A stretch of DNA of 64,000 nt, from contig CM065392.1 in NCBI GenBank assembly GCA_033060915.1, positions 12,170,001 to 12,234,000 on the forward strand, written 5' to 3'. Source of the stretch: Euryodendron excelsum (taxonomy: Eukaryota > Streptophyta > Magnoliopsida > Ericales > Pentaphylacaceae). Below the pieces are notes generated by a model. That model was given only the letters and a program-made list of their open reading frames with translations. It ran no database searches and was not told where the DNA came from. The stretch's first letter is position 1; the number at the start of each line of letters is the position of its first letter. Of this stretch, positions 1-11,560 are shown one piece after another. The position numbers and the translations under genes are program-made.

Positions 1-1054
1 TTGGCCACTAAGCTGCAGAAAGACAAGAGCATAAAGCATGGAAGATGAGATCTCTGGGCCTAAGTTAGGATGCTAATTATTGCATCCACAGGCATATGAT
101 AGAGGATCAACTAACCTACATGCTACCATTGAGTTAGTCCAACCAAGTGAACTCGGTAAGTCGAGGTTCTCTTTAGAACTTATATTACTAAAGCATTGTG
201 AAAGGCCAACATAAACAAAATAAGCAAAATTGAAGCAAGATACACTAGTCATGTATACAATCTCCAAAACTATAGTAAGTCTGCCAAGTATAAGCCAAAG
301 GCCAAAAACAGTAGCAAAGGATAGTCACAGAAGTAGTTAAAGCCAAAGGACAACCACTGTCTATTTGTGATGTAGGAAAGGGCAAGTGGCCATGTTAAGG
401 ACCAGGTTCAAACAGTGAATAACCCATGCTGGGGCATTATAGGAGTCGAAAAAGAATGAGCAGTGTACCCTTGCAAGACAATTTACTACGAGTCAGAGGG
501 CATTAGTTGCACCTCAATGACAAAGTCGTGATAAAGAAGTTGTTTGTACCTTTACATGATCGTAACAAGGGATCAATCATTGATAAAGAGTGTAATGAAA
601 CGGTAAATACATCCCTAAGAAAATTAAATAATTTCCACGATGATTTAGGCTCCACAGTTCATTCAATGGATAAGAACGAAGCCAGTAATCTCCATGTAAA
701 CACTCCGAACAGAAGTTCAGTGAGATGTCAAGCAGTGCATAATATATGATATTAGAGGTATTGCCGACATGAGAATGCAACAATTGACAATAGCTAACAT
801 GTTCACTGAAGCTACTCCATTCGGTACACTCAAAAATTGCATATGCTTACGAATCAGCCAGGGAATTAATTGTCCTATTGCAAATCATGAGAATCCAGCA
901 GTAACATAAAGATCACACGGGAAACGCTAGTGTTTTGATTGAACTTGAATGGTTCGAAGTTTGCTGCAAGTGCTCATACGTCTTCCCCAAATTTTTTTGC
1001 CAAGAATATATATAAGGCACCATGATCGCGAATACGGCTCTCTAGCGGAGTCGC
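1..1054. other. Unassigned spacer
   Basis: No coding region, RNA gene or terminal repeat is recognisable here. The reading frames present are short and lack any familiar motif. The stretch runs up to the start of the repeat that hosts the copia insertion and may belong to the same old element, but I cannot show that. Confidence 0.4.
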
Positions 1055-1209
1055 CAAATGTATGTAGGTGTATGGAGTTATGATGGGTTGATGGGAGAGT
1101 CACAAAATGCGTTAGATGGCACCGAGAGAATTCTGAAAAAGACTGGGTGAAGGATGAAGCAATCTAAGGTAGAGAGAGAGAGAGGTAGTGGGAGCCAAAG
1201 AGTAACGAA
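1055..1209 (+). repeat. Left half of an interspersed repeat split by copia
   Basis: This segment resembles the start of the repeat at about 41203-41690: a gtgtatgg/gcgtatgag start, then a gggtgaaggatgaagca-like stretch, then an AG-rich part. The similarity resumes at 5684 on the far side of the copia element. The copia element therefore inserted into an existing copy of this family. The family looks LTR-like (short, non-coding, dispersed) but its ends are not defined. Confidence 0.55.
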
Positions 1210-1534
1210 TGAATATAACGGGTTCATACTCAAGTCAAAGATGGAAGCTAGTCGCCGCACCTTCGAGAAGCTGGCCACCGAAGTCATCTGCTGACCACCG
1301 TTTGTCAAGGTTGGTGGCTACCAAACCTTGACAATCAATGCTCCTCCCTCCCCTATAAATAGAGGGTTGAGGTGAAAGAAAAGAGCAAATCAAGAGAGTT
1401 GTAGAGAGTTTTTTTTTTTAAAGTTGTAATAGAGAGAAAGAGCTATGAGCCTCCTCCTTTTTTTCTCTATAAATAGTGAATTTCTTTCTTCAATTCATTA
1501 TTTTGTGTTTGTTTATTTGATTTCTGGCTCAACA
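1210..1534 (+). repeat. 5' LTR of the copia element
   Basis: It begins TGAATATAAC and ends CTCAACA, directly before a primer-binding site. It matches 5300-5683 along its length, including the cctataaatagagggttga TATA region near 1353 and the AG-rich leader. At about 325 bp it is shorter than its partner, mainly because the (AG)n tract is shorter. Confidence 0.85.
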
Positions 1535-1536
1535 TT

Positions 1537-1549
1537 TGGTATTAGAGCC
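1537..1549 (+). promoter_or_regulatory. Copia primer-binding site (initiator tRNA-Met type)
   Basis: The sequence tggtattagagcc lies two bases after the 5' LTR. It is one change from the TGGTATCAGAGC core used by plant copia elements to bind the 3' end of initiator tRNA-Met. It fixes the LTR end and the plus orientation. Confidence 0.85.
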
Positions 1550-2151
1550 TCGTTAAAGTCACCAGAGCAAAAATAGAGAAATTTTTGTTCGCTACCTATA
1601 AATCATAGTGCTCGAAATCGTATTTTGATCACACCAGTGTATTCGTCTTGACGATACAAGTCCAACGCCGCAAACTGCATCTAAAATGGAGCTAAAACAA
1701 GCTCATATGAACCAGTCAAAATTTTTGTCCAACGAGTCAATGCCGGCGACGTCACTGTTGCCGAAGAAGAAGAAGAAGTAGTGACATCATTATTGACATC
1801 AACACTGCATTAGTAATGATGTTAGCATTCAGTTAGCTGCCACATTATTGCCCAGTCAGCAGCAGCAGCTGCCACGTCATCAGAACTTTTTAAAAATTAT
1901 AGTTTGACCCATAATTTTTTAGAAATTATAGTTTAGCTACTTTTTAAAAATTACAGTTCAGTTCCAAAACTTTTTGGAAATTACAGTTTGATCTTAGAAC
2001 TTTCTAAAAATTATAGTTTGACCCTTGAAAATCTAAAAATTTTCAATTAAGCCCATCTTGAGGTTTTTCACCATTCTGGTGGCAACCGTCTACTTTGTTT
2101 TGGCAAATTCTACTTCTATAATAATGTACAAGCCAATTGGAGAGTAAATTA

Positions 2152-2970
2152 ATGGAGAACTCAACGGCAAAAGTTATGATTAGACTAACGACCACTAATT
2201 ATTTGATGTGGAGGCTAAGAATGGAGGATATCTTAAATCTGAAAGATTTTTCGAAGCCTCCAGATTATAAGGGCATCAAACCAGAGATGATAAAGGATAA
2301 TGAATGTTCAAAATGAACAAAAAGACCATTGCCCAAATTCGACAATGGATTAATCATAGTGTGTTCTATCATACAGCACAAGAAACAAATGCATATACTC
2401 TTTGGAAGAAATTGAAGAGCATGTACCAATCAAAGAATGTGCGAAATAAAACCCTCCTAATGAGACGAGTTATAAACCTCAAGTTGAAGACTGATATTTC
2501 CATGGTCGAGCACACAAGTGAATTTTAGAACCTAGTGAACCAACTTGCCGTAACAGATTGGGTTCTGAATGATGAAGAATAGGCCACACTATTACTCGGC
2601 TCCCTACCAGACAATTGGGAAACACTGGTAGTCATATTGGGCAACTCCACCCCAAATGGGAAGGTATCTATGGAAATGGTAAAAGACACACTCTGCAACG
2701 AATAGTCCAAAAGAAAAGAGATTGGCCTAGATCAGTCACATGTTCTCATAACAAAGAATCAAGAAAGATTCCAAGGCGGAGGGCAAAACCGAGGTAAAGG
2801 TAGAGGAAGAGGCAGAAACAGAAGCAGAAGCAGAGGAAGGTCACAGGATCCTAGCAGATCTAGTGATGGACATGGCAAGTTTACCTGATATCATTGTGGC
2901 ATTGAAGGTCATATGAAGAAGGACTATCGAAAATTGAAAGGGGGCAAGGTTAAGGTAGTCACCAGCAAAA
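2152..2970 (+). pseudogene. Copia gag remnant
   Basis: Translation from the ATG at 2152 gives a typical copia gag start (an NYLMWRLRMED stretch). The frame then shifts near 2303 and continues to about 2970 with in-frame stops near 2527, 2580 and 2703. A basic RGRGRGR-type tract (about 2795-2850) precedes a degenerate zinc knuckle (about 2884-2925), in which the usual CxxC start is lost although the central GH is kept. The product would have packaged element RNA. Confidence 0.8.
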
Positions 2971-2971
2971 C

Positions 2972-4510
2972 ATGGAAGGTGGTGACACCCTAGTCACCAT
3001 TAAGAGAGATGTCACAGTACTCTCTGTGGAAGAAGAGATGTGCTTTTATGTTGCTAGACAGGATTCTGAATGGGTGGCAGACACAATAGCCTCCTACTAC
3101 GCTACTCCCAACAGCGAATTCTTCACGACGTACAAAGTTAGAGACTTTGGTACTGTAAGAATGGAGAACACCAGTTCATCAAAGATTGTGGGAATTAGAG
3201 ATGTTCGAATCCAGACGAATATTGGTTACACATTGATGTTGAAGGACGTCCGACACGTGCTTGATCTACAGCTCAATGTTATTTTTGGGATAGCCTTTAA
3301 TTTACAGGGCTATGACAACCATTTCAGCAATGACACCTGGAAGTTAATAAAAGGCATTATGGTTATTGCTCGAGGACACATCTGTGCATGCTGTACAAAA
3401 CCCATGTGAAGGTTTATTCAGACAACCTCAATGCAGTTAAAGAGGAGGCATCACCAAATCTGTGGCGCAAGAGACTCGACCACATGGGAGAGAAAGGGTT
3501 ATTCACACTGGTGAACAAGGCTCTCATTCCAGTAAACAAGAAGATTGCACTGAACCCTGCAAGCATTACCTGTTTAGCAAGCAACATTGAGTCTCGTTCA
3601 GTTCCTCCACAAAGAGAATATCTGAGTTATTGAGTCTAGTACACTCTGATGTGTGCAGTCCCATAAAAGAAGAGTCATTAGGCAGTAACATGTATTTTGT
3701 TACCTTCACAGATGATGCTTCATAGAAGGTGTGGGTGTATTTTCTTAAGACCAATGATTAAGTACTCAAGTACTTCAAGATCTTTCACGCTATGGTAGAA
3801 AGGGAGACTAGCAAGAAGTTAAAGTGCCTCTAGACAGATAATGAAGACGAGTACACATTTAAGGAGTTCAAGGCATACTGCTCAGAACATGATATCCGCC
3901 ACGAGAAGACAGTCCCACATACCCCACAACATAATGGAATAGCCGAGAGGATGAACCGGACCATTATAGAAAGAACCCGGTGTATGCTCAGTATGGCTAA
4001 TCTACCAAAGCCATTTTGGGGTAAAGTTGTTTGTGTTGCCTACTACCTGATCAACAGATCACCATTAGTGCCTTTGAAGTTTAAAGTTCCGGAGATAGTG
4101 TGGATTGGCAAGAATGATGTTTCCTACTCTCACCTGAGAGTGTTTGGGTATAAGGCTTTTGCACACGTATCCAAGGAGCAGAGACAGAAGCTCGACATGA
4201 AGTCTATTTCATGTATCTTCATTGGTTATGAGATGAAGAATATGGATACAGACTGTGGGATCTAGCAACAAAGAATGTCATCAGAAGTAGGGATGTGGTG
4301 TTCCAAGAGGACCAACTCTATGAGGACTTCGCAAAGTCTAAGAAGTCCAGTTCCAGTGTTTTGGGAGACATATGTGATCCTGTTCCAGTATAGTTTGCCA
4401 AAAATACTGATAGAGTGCAAGATGAAGAAGATAAAGAGGAAGAGGGTATTGAGTAAGGGGAGCAACAACCCCTTCCACTAGAAAAAGAAGAACTTCCACA
4501 GTCAGTTGGT
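2972..4510 (+). pseudogene. Copia protease and integrase remnant
   Basis: The protease region has a D-T-I-A-S core at about 3080-3094 where an active aspartic protease would have D-S/T-G-A. A pre-integrase zinc domain follows (about 3460-3600), with its first His replaced by Arg in LWRKRL. The integrase core keeps an HSD stretch near 3650, a TDN stretch near 3836 and HNGIAERMNRT near 3930-3962, which are the three acidic positions of the DDE site. Stops at about 3722, 3758, 3832 and 4263 break the frame. Confidence 0.82.
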
Positions 4511-4539
4511 AAGGTGTCTCCCCAAATTGAAGAGTCTCA

Positions 4540-5258
4540 GCCAAGGAGATCAGAAAGAGGCTGATCACTAATTCCATCAAAGAGATATCCGGAATCAGGC
4601 TACATCTTGCTAACAGATGAGGGGGAGCCAGAGAATTTTCAAGAAGCACAGATTCATACGGATAAGGGCAAGTGGATGCAAGCCATGCAAGAAGAGATGA
4701 GTTCCTTGCAAAAGAATCAGACCTATGATTTGGTAAGGCATCCCAAAGGTACGACAAAGCTATACTTATGTTTTAGGGGAGCTAAACTAATTTTGGAAGG
4801 CTATATAGATTAAGATATGGCCAGTAATTTTGATGGTAGGAAATCTACATCATGATTTTTTTACACCTTAGCAGGATAAGCTGTTTCCTGGCAGTCTAAA
4901 TTATGGAAGTGTGTGGCTTTATCAAAAGCAAAGGCAGAGTATATTGCCATAATGGAAGTTGGAAAAGAGATGTTGTGGGTGAAGTATTTTCTCAAAAAAT
5001 TGGGAATCAAGCAGAATGAACACAATGTGCATTGTGGCAGTCAGAATGCTCTAAATATGAGCAAGAATTCAATGTACCATTCCTGGACAAAGTATTTCGA
5101 CATTCGCTATCATTGGATATGCTAGGTGATGGATCAACAATTATTAAAGTTTGAGAAGATTCACACAAGAGAGAATCCAGCAGATATGTAGACAAAGGTG
5201 ATTACTCATGAGAAACTTGAGCTATGTAGAAAAATAGTTGGAATGGACGCTAACTGAA
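4540..5258 (+). pseudogene. Fused RT edge and RNase H remnant
   Basis: The normal entry into the copia RT (the segment ending QTYDLV near 4734) runs straight into the C-terminal LKG-type segment (RHPKGTTKLYLCF) that normally follows the RT core. The YVDD-type catalytic domain is absent. RNase H then follows: a degraded SWQSKL, an ALSKAKAEYIA stretch at about 4914-4946, and a DIRYHWI end at 5098-5118. Stops occur at about 4811, 4852, 4876 and 5122. Confidence 0.82.
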
Positions 5259-5299
5259 GGATGTTAAATTGCATTATCCTCCAATGGGTATGAAGGGGG

Positions 5300-5513
5300 T
5301 GAATTGACAAGTTTATATCCAAGTCAAAGACGGAAGCCAGCAGCCACACCTTCAAGAAGCTGGCCACTGAAGTCATCTACCAACCACAGTTTGTCAAGGT
5401 TGGTAGCTGCCAAACCTTAACAATCGGTGCCCCTCCCTGCCCTATAAATAGAGGGTTGAGATGAATGAGAAGAGCAGATCAATGAGAGTTATAGAGAGTT
5501 TTTTGTGAGAGTT

Positions 5514-5561
<48 letters not shown>

Positions 5562-5683
5562 GAGAGAGAGAGCTGTGAGCCTCCTTCTCGTCCTCCTCTG
5601 TAAAATTTTCCCTCTGTGAATAATAAATTTTCTTTCTCCAATTCATTGTTTTGTGGTTGTTTTTTTTTATTTTTGGCATAACA
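5300..5683 (+). repeat. 3' LTR of the copia element
   Basis: It begins TGAATTGAC right after a purine-rich tract (tgaaggggg, 5291-5299) that fits the polypurine tract. It ends GGCATAACA. It shares the TATA region (near 5445) with the 5' LTR. A perfect (AG)n stretch from about 5519 accounts for most of the length difference. Confidence 0.85.
5519..5572. repeat. (AG)n microsatellite in the copia 3' LTR
   Basis: This is an (AG)n run interrupted by AAAG steps. The matching place in the 5' LTR (about 1400-1440) is much shorter, so the tract expanded after insertion or varied between copies. Confidence 0.9.
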
Positions 5684-5960
5684 AATCCTGCCTGGTAGGA
5701 GAGCCCAAGAGCCCTTATATAGATCCTTATAATATAGCCTAAGTAGGATTGGAGTTATTAGTGATAATGCCTATCTATAAGAGTCCTTGCCCAATAGGCC
5801 AAAGAATTAGAGTTTCTTATGGAATGGTTCCATCTTTTAGTTGGACTAGTTTAAAGGTGGTTTAAACCCATGTACCTAAGCCACCAAGCCCCCAGAACTC
5901 TCGTAATACATGCTGAAGTTATTCGGCATACCTAGGCTTGCCTCTTTGCCTAGGTGAAGT
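5684..5960 (+). repeat. Right half of the interspersed repeat split by copia
   Basis: It is similar to about 41370-41690, with shared blocks such as agcccttatata, cctat(c)cataagagtccttgcc, taaacccat and taagccaccaa, and a common end near the (tgcc/gcat)agcttag stretch. Together with 1055-1209 it rebuilds one copy of the family. Confidence 0.6.
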
Positions 5961-7346
5961 CCATATTTGTCAGATATGAAGTATATACAAAGTGTAGTAT
6001 TTTGTATTAGTATCTTCAAGAGCAAAGGTACGTGGGTGAATGTATCTTTGCTATTTCCTTCTTTGCTTTTTGGTTTAATAGTTCTTAGGATTTGACAAAT
6101 GCATTGGGAGTATGAAAATGTATTAAATGATTGTTTGAAGGGTGGCAGATGGAATGTCAAATCACATTTGAAAAAATGAAGTTGTTCAAATTCTAAAGAG
6201 AACTTTGGCTTGGCAAAGACTTTTGCATTTTTTTATTAGAGTTATTAGTCTAGTTAAGATTGTGGAGTCCACATTAAGATTGCCTTTCTTATAGTGGGTA
6301 TTATTAAATGCTAGTGTTTTGATATACAGATTGAGAGAAAAGAATAGAAGTTGAGAGAGAAACAGAAGAGGTTGTCAGTAATGGAAAGGGGAAAAAAGAA
6401 AACAAAGAAAACCTTACCTTGGTAGTGGAAAGGCCTCTTAAACACTCAAAGATCAAAATTCCAGATCGCCCATTTCTTCCTCTCCCAAACAAACCAAGAT
6501 CGATCTCTCTCTCTCTCTCTCTTGCTCACTATCTCTCTCCTTTTGTTGGTGTCTTTTCCTTGTCAAGAAGGGTTATCCTATGTTACGTATTTTCCATTTT
6601 GGTTTTTTATTTTATTTTTTGTGTTATTGTTTGCTCCTTTCTGGAGTTATTTGACCAAAGTCTCTATCTTTCTTTCTCTTTTTTGAAATTTCTCATTGTA
6701 GAGTTCTTATTGTCATTTGGGGGTAATGTTAGTTATGCTATCCCTTCTTCATCAATTACCACTGTTGAATGGGCAATTGTTGTTCATGTCTTTAGCTGTT
6801 GGAGCTGTGTCAAGTTCAAACCAAATTTTGGAACTTTGTACTTTCTTTACTCCCACACAGTTCTCTCAGAAAAGGAAACCTCTCACACCCAGGAAAGCTT
6901 GTGAAAAACAGCACACACACACCCCCACTCAAAAAAAAAAAAAAAAAACTAGTCAAATCGGGTAATCGGGTCAGTTCATATTGATAACAAATCGCGTCTT
7001 TAAATGGCAAGTTCGATCCATCAAATCTGAATTGGATTGGATTGGATCGGGTCTAGTCGGATCCAGACCAGACCCGATCCATTGATAGGCCTAAATTATT
7101 AGTGGTATCAAACAGTACATGTTATACTGAGGAAAAAATAATACCAAAAAGGTAAGTTTTGTACACATCAAGATACTGGCCTGATACTTACCATAGTTGT
7201 CAGAATGAGAAGTTGAAGTGAGAGATGCTATGGGAAACAGAAGTGTAAAAGGTGGCCTAAAAAAATGATAAAAACCGAATACTGCTAGGTAATATAAAAT
7301 AAAATAGTGTATTCATAAAAAAAATTATATTAAAAACTCCAAAAAA
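5961..7346. other. Spacer with low-complexity tracts
   Basis: No gene is recognised. It contains a (CT)n run at 6503-6522, an (AC)/(A)n tract near 6912-6949, and at 7044-7080 an 11-bp perfect inverted repeat GGATCGGGTCT / AGACCCGATCC with a 15-bp loop. Open frames around 6419-6965 overlap the low-complexity DNA and show no domain. Confidence 0.45.
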
Positions 7347-7351
7347 AAAAC

Positions 7352-7973
7352 TGATGATGCAGCAAACTCATGGTAGCTTGCCCCCAGGTTTGGCCTGAAC
7401 TGCCCTTTAACCGGCCGGTGATCTCCTACACTAAACCCACCTGTGTGATGGGAGCCAAAGGCCCTCTGGTGTTCAAGTTAGATTCAACGTGAAGAAATGT
7501 TGGAGGGAAAAAGTGTCTTAGGGTTTTTTTCGAGGTTGTGTGTTTGCATACCTTTGAAAGGGTTGAGTTTTCCCATTCTATGTCTGCATGGGGTGGTAGG
7601 TGGCCTCTCCACGTGGCAGCCTTTAGCTGGAGGATCAAAGCGGTGTCAGAACACTTGAGAGGGCTATCCCTACACTCCATGGTGGCATGTGTCAGAACAG
7701 TGTCAGAGGCATGGCTATTGTTGCCGGTACACGCTAAGCCCACGCCCCTAATGTGTGCCAGGGTGGCTGGTGTCAGAAGTGGGCCCTATTGATACGGTCG
7801 AGCGCCGACTCGATCATTGGGCTATTACGGGGATCCATTCAGCTCGGAAGGTCAAGGACGAATGGTTGGGAGACCTGGTCTGACGACGACCAGGTTGCAT
7901 GGGAAGGGTGTCTAGTAAGTGCCGGTCGACTGATAATACGGCCCCTGGTCTGGTCTAGAAACCATCATCACCA
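7352..7973 (-). repeat. 3' LTR of the Tat element
   Basis: On the plus strand it reads TGATGATGCAG ... CATCATCACCA and matches 22099-22721 almost end to end. The tips form an inverted TGATGATG/CATCATCA pair. The left flank AAAAC equals the right flank of the other LTR, which fixes the ends. Confidence 0.92.
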
Positions 7974-7986
7974 GATGCCCCCAATT
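7974..7986 (-). promoter_or_regulatory. Polypurine tract of the Tat element
   Basis: On the minus strand the bases just before the 3' LTR read aattgggggcatc, a purine-rich stretch in the right place to prime plus-strand DNA synthesis. It is short and interrupted by pyrimidines. Confidence 0.6.
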
Positions 7987-9659
7987 CATCTGGCCATCTG
8001 CTTGGGGTCAGAAGAATTCCACGGGATGGCACGACCACGAAACACGGAGCACATTTATGGCAGGGGCGGCGCAATAATGACGGGTGTTGTCACGTCAATT
8101 CACCTACCGCCACATGGCAGCGAGGAATTGGTCGTCAGTAGTTAAAAAGACGTGTCGTTTCTCAGCCGTTGATGTCCTATCACCACAGGCCATCTGGGCC
8201 GTTGATTTCAAAGGTGTGGGGGGAGTTTTGTGAGGCGGTTACCCCCATTTTCCCTTAGTGCTTTTTACCAAATACGCAGAGAGAGAAAAGAAAAAACCTT
8301 ATCCACCGTCCTCAGCACCATCTTCGTCGTCTCTGACCAGTTGAAAGGGCACCATTCCTCGCATCACACAGCCGGTTTGCTTCGGGACTCGCCGCCAGTA
8401 CTTCGAACCGCAGTAAGCCTTGCCCTTTGGTTGTATGTACTGGTTTATTACTCGCTGTGTGTTCGTTTTTAAGGGAAGGGGCCAGATTCCCGACCTTTCG
8501 AGGTTTGTTGACAGGCCGAAATTCTTAGAATCCATCCTTGGGGACTTGTGTGAGTTGTTCAAGTCGATGTTTGATAGGATTGAGGGCTGTAAGCCCCTCG
8601 GCATAATGTCGAATTTGGAGGGTGTTAGCTCGGACTCGGAAGAGACCAATTCTAATGGGTATCGAGTCGAGAGGCGTCGGACCCGAGAAGAGGCCTCTAC
8701 GAGGAACTCCGGGGGGTCCCAGGGAGTTCCCGAGTCAGGGGAGGCTGGGGCTGCCCACTCTAGCACCGGGGAAGGACGGGACCAACCCGCTGAGGTTGTT
8801 GCACGAGCTCAGGAGGTCGGGCTAGGAGAAGGGGAGGAAGAGGATGACCCCAGGTACGAAGCGGTGGGGATTTCTTCCTTTCTTGATAGGGAGAAGGTCG
8901 CTACCCTTCGGCGGGTGTACCAGATCCCAAAAGGGGTAAGGTGCAGGGTTCCCAACCTTAGGAATTGGGCGTGCTCGGCTAAAGAAGGGGAGATAGCGCT
9001 CTTTGAGGGCGCACTAGCTGGTGGTCTTCGTGTGCCGTTCCCTCGGCCAGTTAGAGAAATTCTGCAGAGGTTATGCCTCTCCCCCGGACAGCTCTCGCTG
9101 AATGCCTAGCGGATCATGGCGGGCTGTATGATCCTCTAGCAAATCGTCCACGGGAGGGACTGTCGCGCCCAGATTTTTTACACTCGAGGAATACTCACAC
9201 AAGTGGGAAAAATGCTGTACTCTCTCGTTAGAACTCACCCTCCTAGAAGAATGAGTGCGACTAGGTTTGAATTGAAAAATTGGTTTGAATAAAGGGCTTT
9301 TGAAAAAGATTTGGAGTCGTCACCTAACTTGATTAAGGTGAGTTAGGTCACCTAAAAACTAAGAATAATCCGAAAACTACACTTAGGGTTTTTGAAAACG
9401 ATTTGAAAATATCTCCTCAAGAGAGGGTTTTTTTTAGGAAAACGGGTTGTTTGGCAATCTTTGGAAAACATTTAGCCCTTTTTGAAAAATAACTCCATTT
9501 TGGTCTTTGAAAACAGTGATCCTAGGTTCAGAGGTTGGTTACGTGTAGGGAAGACGCACTAAGCCATCACCCTACCCCGCCCTTTCGGTACCTACATGTC
9601 AATCTACCCTAGATTCACCTATGAGAGTCTTCGACTAACTATAGTTCAATCCTATCCAC

Positions 9660-11560
9660 CTTGAAAAACAATGTTTAAAAACGAAACTAATATGATGTAT
9701 GAAATGCACATGTAAGAAAAGAGAATTGAAAAAGTAGATTTGGAAAAAGATTTGATTTGATTTGAAAGAGATTTAAAATTGGATAGATTTGAAAAGTTTT
9801 GGAAATTGAAAGTAGAGATTTGAAAATAGAAATTTGAAATTGAAAATTTGAAAATAGATTGGAGATTTGGAAAGATTTTGAAATTTGAAATTTGAAAAAT
9901 ATGGAGAAATTTGAAATTTGAAAGAAGTTGTGGAATTTGAGATTTGAAAAAGTTATGGAAATAGAAACTTGAAAAAAGTTGTGACCGCACCCATGAGGGT
10001 GGAATTGAAAGTTTGAAAAGTGTTATGACCGCACCTATGAAAGTTGTCTACGTATCCCTTTGGGGGAATCAAGTCAGTCGTAGTTCAGACAAGAGTCCGA
10101 TTGAAAAGAGATTGTTGGATTGGAAGAAAGAGATTGAATTGGAAGATTGAGATTAGAAGAGGAGATTAGAAATTGAAATTGAGAAGATTGGACTTACTTT
10201 GGAAAGATTGATTTTGGAAAGACTTGGTTTTAGGAAACCTAGACTTAGGAAAGATTTGACTCGACTTGGAAGGTTTAGAGAAAAATTAGATTTAGGAAAT
10301 ATTTGAATTAAGAAAGATTCAATTTAGGAAAGTTTTGGAATTAAGAAAGTTTCAATTTAGGAAAGCTTTGAATTTGGAATGTTTCAACATTAGGAAAGTT
10401 TTGAATTAAGAAAATTTCGTATTTAGAAAGTTTTTGAAATAGGAAAGGTTTTCAAATTAGAAAAGTTTCTAAATTAAGAAAGTTTTGAAATAGGAAAGTT
10501 TTGAAAATTGGAAAGTTTAGAATTCGGAAAGATTTAAAATTTGGAAAGTTTAAGATTTAGAAAGTTTTAGAGTTTGAGTTTTGGAGAATCTTGAAAGTAG
10601 GAAAGGTTGAGTTTAGGAAAGTTTTGAAAACTTAGATTTGGAAAGTTAAGATTTGAAAAGAGGGTAGAATTAGGAAAGGGTTGAATTTTAGAATTTTAGG
10701 AAAAATTTTTATGTTCAAGTTTTGGAAACTTAAGGTTTAAGAAGTGTGAAGGTTAGGAAGGATGTAAATTAGGAAAGATTTGGATTCGGGAGGGATTGAA
10801 TTTGGTTTCTAAAAGCAAAAGTTTGATTTTGTTTCCAAAAACGGAGGATTGGATTCGGTTTCCTAAGCAGGGAGATTTGATTTGGTTTCCTAAAGGAAAG
10901 ATAGGATTTGGCAAGGATTTGGAAAGGGAGATTCTAGAAACCCTAGTTTTGGAAAATTATAGTTTTGACGTAGAAAAAAAGTTTTGGAAACGTGTATCGT
11001 TTGGATGTGAAAACAAGAGGTTTTGGAAACCTAGGTTTGGGGCAAAGTTTGAAAATCATGTTTTTGGAAAGAAAATTAGGGTTTCCTAATGGTTAGCTCT
11101 AGGGCTTGACTTAGGCTTTAAGAAAAGAGATTTTTGGAAAGTACGTTTTTGAAAACGAGTTTTTGGAAGGAAATCCTGAGGAGAAGTTTTCGGGAAGTGA
11201 ATTTGAAGATAGAGTTTTTGGAAAAAGATTTTAAAGAGGAGTTTTGGAAAGTGTGTTTTTGAAAACGAAGATTTTGGAAGGAAATCCTAGAGAGGAAGTT
11301 TCTAGAGGGAAGAATTTGGAAAGAGAGTTTTTTAGAAAGGTTTTTGGAGAGAGTTTTTAGGAAGGTGAATCTAGGGAGTGTTTTAGAAAGTGAATTTTGA
11401 GGAGAAAGAGTTTTTGGAAAGGAGTTGAAAAAGGAAGCTTTGAAAAATAGATTTGGAGGGAGTTTTTGAAAACAATTTTGGAGAGGAGAGTTTTAGGAAA
11501 GTATGTTGAAAAGAGATTTTCAGGAGGAAGGATTTGGAAAGAGAATTTTTAGAAGGTATA
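9660..11560 (-). repeat. Degenerate short-period tract inside solo LTR copy 1
   Basis: For nearly 1.9 kb the plus strand is built of variants of taggaaagtttga / tttggaaa with a period of roughly 13-20 bp. The complementary tract is in copy 2 at about 59270-61240. Open frames here (for example 9652-9990 minus and 10796-11089 plus) arise from the low stop density of this repeat and are not genes. Confidence 0.75.

Larger units (their letters stand above)
1210..5683 (+). mobile_element. Decayed Ty1/copia retrotransposon, RT deleted
   Basis: The element has two LTRs, a primer-binding site, gag, protease, integrase and RNase H in copia order (integrase before RNase H). The frame is broken many times by stops and shifts. 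The usual RT core between integrase and RNase H is missing, so the element is about 4.5 kb and cannot move by itself. Motif wording is closest to the Tork/TNT-type copia group as I know it. No 5-bp target duplication is seen (acgaa on the left, aatcc on the right), so the edges have drifted or the insertion was rearranged. Confidence 0.88.

Noticed and set aside
1202..5688. A 5-bp target duplication for the copia element
   Set aside because: The flanks (acgaa on the left, aatcc on the right) do not match, and shifting the ends by a few bases does not give a convincing pair.
6419..6904. Open frame of 161 aa with hydrophobic stretches
   Set aside because: It overlaps (CT)n and T-rich DNA, has no splice context or known motif, and the hydrophobicity follows from the T-richness.
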